Assembly (NCBI GenBank): GCA_934365195.1
Contig: CAKRNA010000007.1
Coordinates: 1 to 64,000, forward strand
Source: an uncultured Clostridia bacterium
GTDB taxonomy: Bacteria; Bacillota; Clostridia; Christensenellales; CAAEEZ01
Length of the DNA: 64,000 bases
Direction of reading: 5' to 3'
Of the stretch, positions 60,965 to 64,000 are shown one piece after another. The notes beneath the pieces are model-generated. The model had not been told where the DNA came from and made no database searches. It saw only the letters and a program-made list of their open reading frames with translations. The position numbers and the translations under genes were made by a program. Each line of letters opens with the position of its first letter. Position 1 is the stretch's first letter.

Positions 60965-60988
60965 ATCAATTTACCTACCGTTTGTCAA
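60965..60988 (-). promoter_or_regulatory. Promoter of the riboswitch-transporter unit
   Basis: Minus strand TTGACA (60988-60983) overlaps the TGA stop of the upstream ybaK gene. A 18-nt spacing leads to TATATT (about 60964-60959). Confidence 0.6.
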
Positions 60989-61470
60989 GAAAAATCGGCT
61001 ATATCTTGAAAACTTACCCTAATAAGTTTTTCGATATCGCTAACTTTTAATTCAACAAGCGTGCCTATTTTACCGGCATTTACCAGTATTTTTTCGTGAT
61101 TTTTTGCGTCTATATCAAAAACTGTGGTAAATTGCTTTTTCATCATAAACGGAGAGCAACCGCCGTGGATATACCCCGTCAGCCCTAATAGTAACTTGGA
61201 TTTCAGCATTTCTACGGACTTTTCGCCCACCGCTTTTGCACATTTTTTAAGGTTTAATTCCTTGTCGGCAGCCACCACGAACACGTAATTTTTGTTGCTT
61301 TTAGAGGTGGTTACCAGCGTTTTGTACACCACGCTTACGTCTTTGCCTAGGTCTAATGCCACCTCGCTTGCCGAGTGCGTCGAATCAAGCGCCGTTTGAA
61401 ATACCGTATATTCTATTTTCTTGCTGTCAAGCAGCCTTAGTACGTTAGTCTTTTCCACCGCATTTATCAC
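60985..61470 (-). CDS. ybaK: Cys-tRNA(Pro)/Ala-tRNA deacylase YbaK-like
   Basis: The 161-residue protein is YbaK/EbsC. KTNVLRLLDSKKIEYTVF opens it, VYKTLVTTSKSNKNYVFVVAADKELNLKKCAKAVG carries the Lys and other residues of the active cleft, and GLTGYIHGGCSPFMMKK completes it. It hydrolyses mischarged Cys-tRNA-Pro. The start is GTG 61470 or GTG 61458; homologues favour the latter (MEKTN). It overlaps the DUF134 gene by 26 nt. The stop is TGA. Confidence 0.9.
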   Translation of the reverse strand: MINAVEKTNVLRLLDSKKIEYTVFQTALDSTHSASEVALDLGKDVSVVYKTLVTTSKSNKNYVFVVAADKELNLKKCAKAVGEKSVEMLKSKLLLGLTGYIHGGCSPFMMKKQFTTVFDIDAKNHEKILVNAGKIGTLVELKVSDIEKLIRVSFQDIADFS

Positions 61471-61786
61471 AATGTCCGCTATCGCAACGATTAGTTTTTG
61501 CCTCGCAAACCTTGTAAGCCCCTCCTTCTATAACAAGTCTTTTGCCGTTAACCAAAAAATCTGCCATTTTCTCCCTTGCCCTAGTGTAAATTAGTTGCAC
61601 GGTAGGTCTTGACACGCCCATTCTTGCGGCGCACTCCTCCTGCATCAGCCCGCTATAATCGATAAGCCTAATGGTTTCGTACTCCTCGTAAGACATCACC
61701 ACTTTTTCTTTTCCGCCGTTTACCGTGGTAAATTCCTCATAACTAGGCACGTTACATATACTTTTTTCAATCTTTGGTCTAGACAT
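61445..61786 (-). CDS. DUF134 (UPF0251) DNA-binding protein
   Basis: From ATG 61786 (AAGGAG upstream) the protein has 113 residues. SRPKIEKSICNVP opens the DUF134 domain. YETIRLIDYSGLMQEECAARMGVSRPTVQLIYTRAREKMA is a sigma-70 region 4-like HTH, and the tail CEAKTNRCDSGHCDKCGG is Cys/His-rich and may bind metal. These proteins are predicted redox- or metal-linked regulators, often near dinitrogenase-cofactor-like proteins, which are absent here. Confidence 0.88.
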   Translation of the reverse strand: MSRPKIEKSICNVPSYEEFTTVNGGKEKVVMSYEEYETIRLIDYSGLMQEECAARMGVSRPTVQLIYTRAREKMADFLVNGKRLVIEGGAYKVCEAKTNRCDSGHCDKCGGKD

Positions 61787-61862
61787 ATTTTTCTCCTTAA
61801 AAATATAATACCACACTTAGTAAAATTTTTCAATAAAATAACTTCCTAGGCGAATTTTCCTA

Positions 61863-61891
61863 TTGATTATAATAAGATTTAGTACTATAAT
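61863..61891 (+). promoter_or_regulatory. Promoter placing the start at the clc ATG
   Basis: TTGATT (61863-61868), 17-nt spacer, TATAAT (61886-61891), then seven bases and ATG at 61899. Predicted +1 is 61898-61899. No Shine-Dalgarno sequence. Confidence 0.7.
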
Positions 61892-61898
61892 TATACGT

Positions 61899-63497
61899 AT
61901 GAATACGCTTAAAACAAGACAACACCAAATAATTAACATTGCAAAATGTATATTGTACACTTCGGTCAGCGGATTATTAGTTGGCTCGCTAGTGTCTGTT
62001 TTCAACTACCTTGCAAGGCTTGTTTCCAAAAACTCACAAATAGTTTACGGCTATATTAGGGAGAATTTGGCGTATTTGCCACTACTTATTTTGGGGCTTG
62101 TTTTACTTAGCCTTATTATGAGTTTCGTGCAAAAAAAAGTTCCTGAAACAAAAGGTAGCGGAATACCGCAAGTTAAAGGCGCAATAAAAGGCCTGCTTAC
62201 TTTTAAGTGGCTAAGAGTACTTCTTGCCACCTTCTTTAACAGTATGATATCCTTCTTCGTCGGCTTATCGCTTGGCTCGGAAGGTCCTAGCGTTCAACTT
62301 GGTAGCACGGCGTCGGTTGGCGCAGGCAAACTGCTTGGCTCTAATCCGCATTGGGATAGATACCTTATCCGTGGCGGCGCAGCAGCAGGTATGGCAACCG
62401 CTTTTAACGCACCTATTACGGGCATAATTTTCAGCATAGAGGAAGCGCACGACCATTTTACGCCGCTTATCCTTATCGCAACGCTTTGCTCGGTAATGTC
62501 CGCTATGATTGTGTCTAACCTAATCAATACGGCGCTTGGCGTGGAGTCGATACTGTTTCAAATGAACATTCACGAAATAAGCATCAAGGAGATACACTTC
62601 CCTATTTTGCTTGGCATCGTTATCGGACTTAGCGGAATTATCTTCAACTTCCTTTTAATCCAAACCAAAAAACTTACCGACAAAATCAAAGTGCCCGACT
62701 GGGTAAAACTTGCCTTTGCTTTTCTCGTTATCGGAATTACCAACGTGTTTTTCTACAAAGGCGCAGGCTCAGGACACGGACTAATCCTAGATATATCTTC
62801 CGACCATTTTGCTTGGCAAACACTACTTTTGCTCCTTTTCGTTAAGGCGCTATTTACAATCTTGTCCTTCGACAGCGGAGCAACGGGCGGTATGTTCTTC
62901 CCTATGCTTACTATCGGCGCACTTATCGGCGGGCTGATGGCTGAGGGCTTTTTGAAAATGGGTATGAGCCGTGACGCATACAACACCATCGTTATTTGTA
63001 GTATGGCTGCATTTTTGGGCGCTGTATCAAGAACGCCGCTAACCGCAATACTGGCAATTATCGAAACGACTATGTTTAGGTCGGGCTTTATCGCACCGGT
63101 GTTCACGGTTTGCATTGCCTTTATCCTAATGGAATTATCGCAATCCACCGCCCTGTACGACCACTTGCTAAAACGCTACATTTCAAGAATGAACGAAAAC
63201 AAAACCAGACAAACCGTCACCACCAACATCACGGTGGAGAAAAACTCGTTTGTGGACGGCAAGTTTATCAGGGATATTTTGTGGCCGCAGGACTCGTTTA
63301 TCGTATACCTAATGCGTAACAAAATTCAAGTTCCGGTTCAAGGTCACACGCAACTGCAAGCAGGCGACGTACTTACCGTGCAAGCCACCACTTACAACCC
63401 AACCGAAATCACCGAGATTATCACCGACCTATGCACGAAGAAAAACACCCACTCTGTTTTCGCCAAACTGTTTAAGAAAAACCGTGCCGAGCACTAA
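61899..63497 (+). CDS. ClC family chloride channel/transporter with TrkA-C domain
   Basis: From ATG 61899 the protein has 532 residues. The anion-selectivity loops are visible: GSGIPQ (about 90), GSEGPSVQLG (about 130-140, with the gating Glu kept) and GGMFFP (about 335). About 14 membrane helices are followed by a C-terminal TrkA-C domain (about 450-515; IRDILWPQDSFIVYLMR, GHTQLQAGDVLTVQA) that may bind a regulatory ligand. The retained gating Glu is consistent with Cl-/H+ exchange or a gated channel. The longer frame from a TTG at 61863 would include the promoter, so I reject it. Confidence 0.93.
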   Translation: MNTLKTRQHQIINIAKCILYTSVSGLLVGSLVSVFNYLARLVSKNSQIVYGYIRENLAYLPLLILGLVLLSLIMSFVQKKVPETKGSGIPQVKGAIKGLLTFKWLRVLLATFFNSMISFFVGLSLGSEGPSVQLGSTASVGAGKLLGSNPHWDRYLIRGGAAAGMATAFNAPITGIIFSIEEAHDHFTPLILIATLCSVMSAMIVSNLINTALGVESILFQMNIHEISIKEIHFPILLGIVIGLSGIIFNFLLIQTKKLTDKIKVPDWVKLAFAFLVIGITNVFFYKGAGSGHGLILDISSDHFAWQTLLLLLFVKALFTILSFDSGATGGMFFPMLTIGALIGGLMAEGFLKMGMSRDAYNTIVICSMAAFLGAVSRTPLTAILAIIETTMFRSGFIAPVFTVCIAFILMELSQSTALYDHLLKRYISRMNENKTRQTVTTNITVEKNSFVDGKFIRDILWPQDSFIVYLMRNKIQVPVQGHTQLQAGDVLTVQATTYNPTEITEIITDLCTKKNTHSVFAKLFKKNRAEH

Positions 63498-63525
63498 CTT
63501 GAAACCATACCTATAATACAAATAA

Positions 63526-63553
63526 AAACGAGCCACTCGGCTCGTTTATTTCG
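63526..63553 (+). terminator. Terminator of clc gene
   Basis: AACGAGCC - ACTC - GGCTCGTT followed by TATTTCGTTTT. The reverse strand also has a T-run after the stem, so it may serve the converging epimerase gene. Confidence 0.85.
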
Positions 63554-63660
63554 TTTTAATATTTCTAAACTTAATTATTATATCGTACTATTATTTTTTC
63601 TATTATATATTTATATATCTTTTATATATAACTATCCTTAATTTGACTTTCTATTTTGCT

Positions 63661-64000
63661 TTATTCTTTTTTATCGCCATCTTGCCCAAGCGTTCTTTTT
63701 AGGCTGTCCTCATAAGTGTAAATATTATATTTATTGTTAAAGGCATTAGACAAACTCTTGTCGTAAGTTTTGTTGCCAAACACTTTGTTGATAAATCCTA
63801 TACACGAACAAAGTTTTAACATAGGGTTGAATAGCCCCGTGCTCCACAACTTTTTACCTTGCAAGGTTGCCATATCCTTAACCACCTTCCCGGTTGAAAC
63901 GTACTCTGTGTTTTGCGGATAAAACACTCCACTTGCTTCGTTTTCAATCACTAGCCTAAAAAACTCGGCAAGGTTGCCCACGTAAATCATACTCCTCTCG
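63661..64000 (-). CDS. NAD-dependent epimerase/dehydratase, C-terminal part (cut by window edge)
   Basis: The frame enters from beyond position 64000, reading ERSMIYVGNLAEFFRLVIENEASG, and ends after about 113 codons at 63661. The MIYVGNLAEF motif is typical of the C-terminal half of WcaG-type NAD-dependent epimerases, where the Tyr and Asn contact substrate. The rest (LKRTLGQDGDKKE) is the usual charged tail. The catalytic YxxxK lies outside the window. Nucleotide-sugar metabolism is likely but the exact product is not determinable. Confidence 0.8.
   Translation of the reverse strand, partial: ERSMIYVGNLAEFFRLVIENEASGVFYPQNTEYVSTGKVVKDMATLQGKKLWSTGLFNPMLKLCSCIGFINKVFGNKTYDKSLSNAFNNKYNIYTYEDSLKRTLGQDGDKKE

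Overview
The window looks like the chromosome of a low-GC, endospore-forming member of Clostridia (Bacillota), probably a gut inhabitant. The evidence is a spoIIE gene, a complete gerA/gerB/gerC germinant-receptor operon, GatCAB amidotransferase, VanW, DUF951 and WYL proteins, strong GGAGG ribosome sites, sigma-A type promoters, and intracellular glycosidases suited to mucin or blood-group glycans. I see no phage, insertion sequence or CRISPR array. Most genes and the rRNA lie on the minus strand, so the minus strand is probably the leading strand.

Layout. 1-2411: 5' two thirds of a 23S rRNA gene, preceded by tRNA-Ile and tRNA-Ala and by their own near-consensus promoter; no 16S gene is attached. 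2565-11792: housekeeping genes (HPr-like regulator, YhhN, DUF2804, DegV, GtrA, phosphohexomutase, VanW, PHP phosphoesterase). 11797-16162: compact operon tilS-hpt-cca-rmuC plus the PHP gene. 16223-25124: sporulation and envelope genes (spoIIE, signal peptidase, DUF951, an alpha/beta-hydrolase relative, gerABC). 25335-29453: M20 peptidase and a MacB-like ABC transporter. 29704-37384: one operon, GH95 - GH110-like - SDR - sugar kinase (frameshifted) - TPR - DUF4037. 37547-42150: thioredoxin, MBL hydrolase, gatCAB. 42193-47413: two metallopeptidase-like genes, then hypB - large FAD/Fe-S oxidoreductase - hypA. 47748-50313: thiol-redox cluster (thioredoxin, TlpA-like gene interrupted by UGA, CcdA, Crp/Fnr regulator). 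50326-52713: membrane protein, WYL regulator, small unknown gene. 52893-54475: two tandem four-helix membrane paralogues, each with its own promoter and the same structured RNA leader. 54961-58938: a 1325-residue repeat lipoprotein. 59061-64000: BioY with a BirA-type operator, a queuosine-precursor transporter behind a preQ1-I riboswitch, YbaK, DUF134, a ClC channel, and a truncated epimerase.

The GH95/GH110/kinase operon could strip fucose and alpha-galactose from blood-group-like chains and phosphorylate a released sugar. HypA and HypB without a nearby NiFe hydrogenase, next to an Fe-S flavoprotein, hint at another nickel-dependent function. The strongest candidates for undescribed biology are the tandem membrane genes with the shared two-hairpin leader (52893-54475), the UGA at the tryptophan codon of a WCGPC motif followed by a hairpin (48352-48384), and three genes whose only promoter puts the transcription start on or next to the ATG (leaderless messages at 16162, 20985 and 61899).
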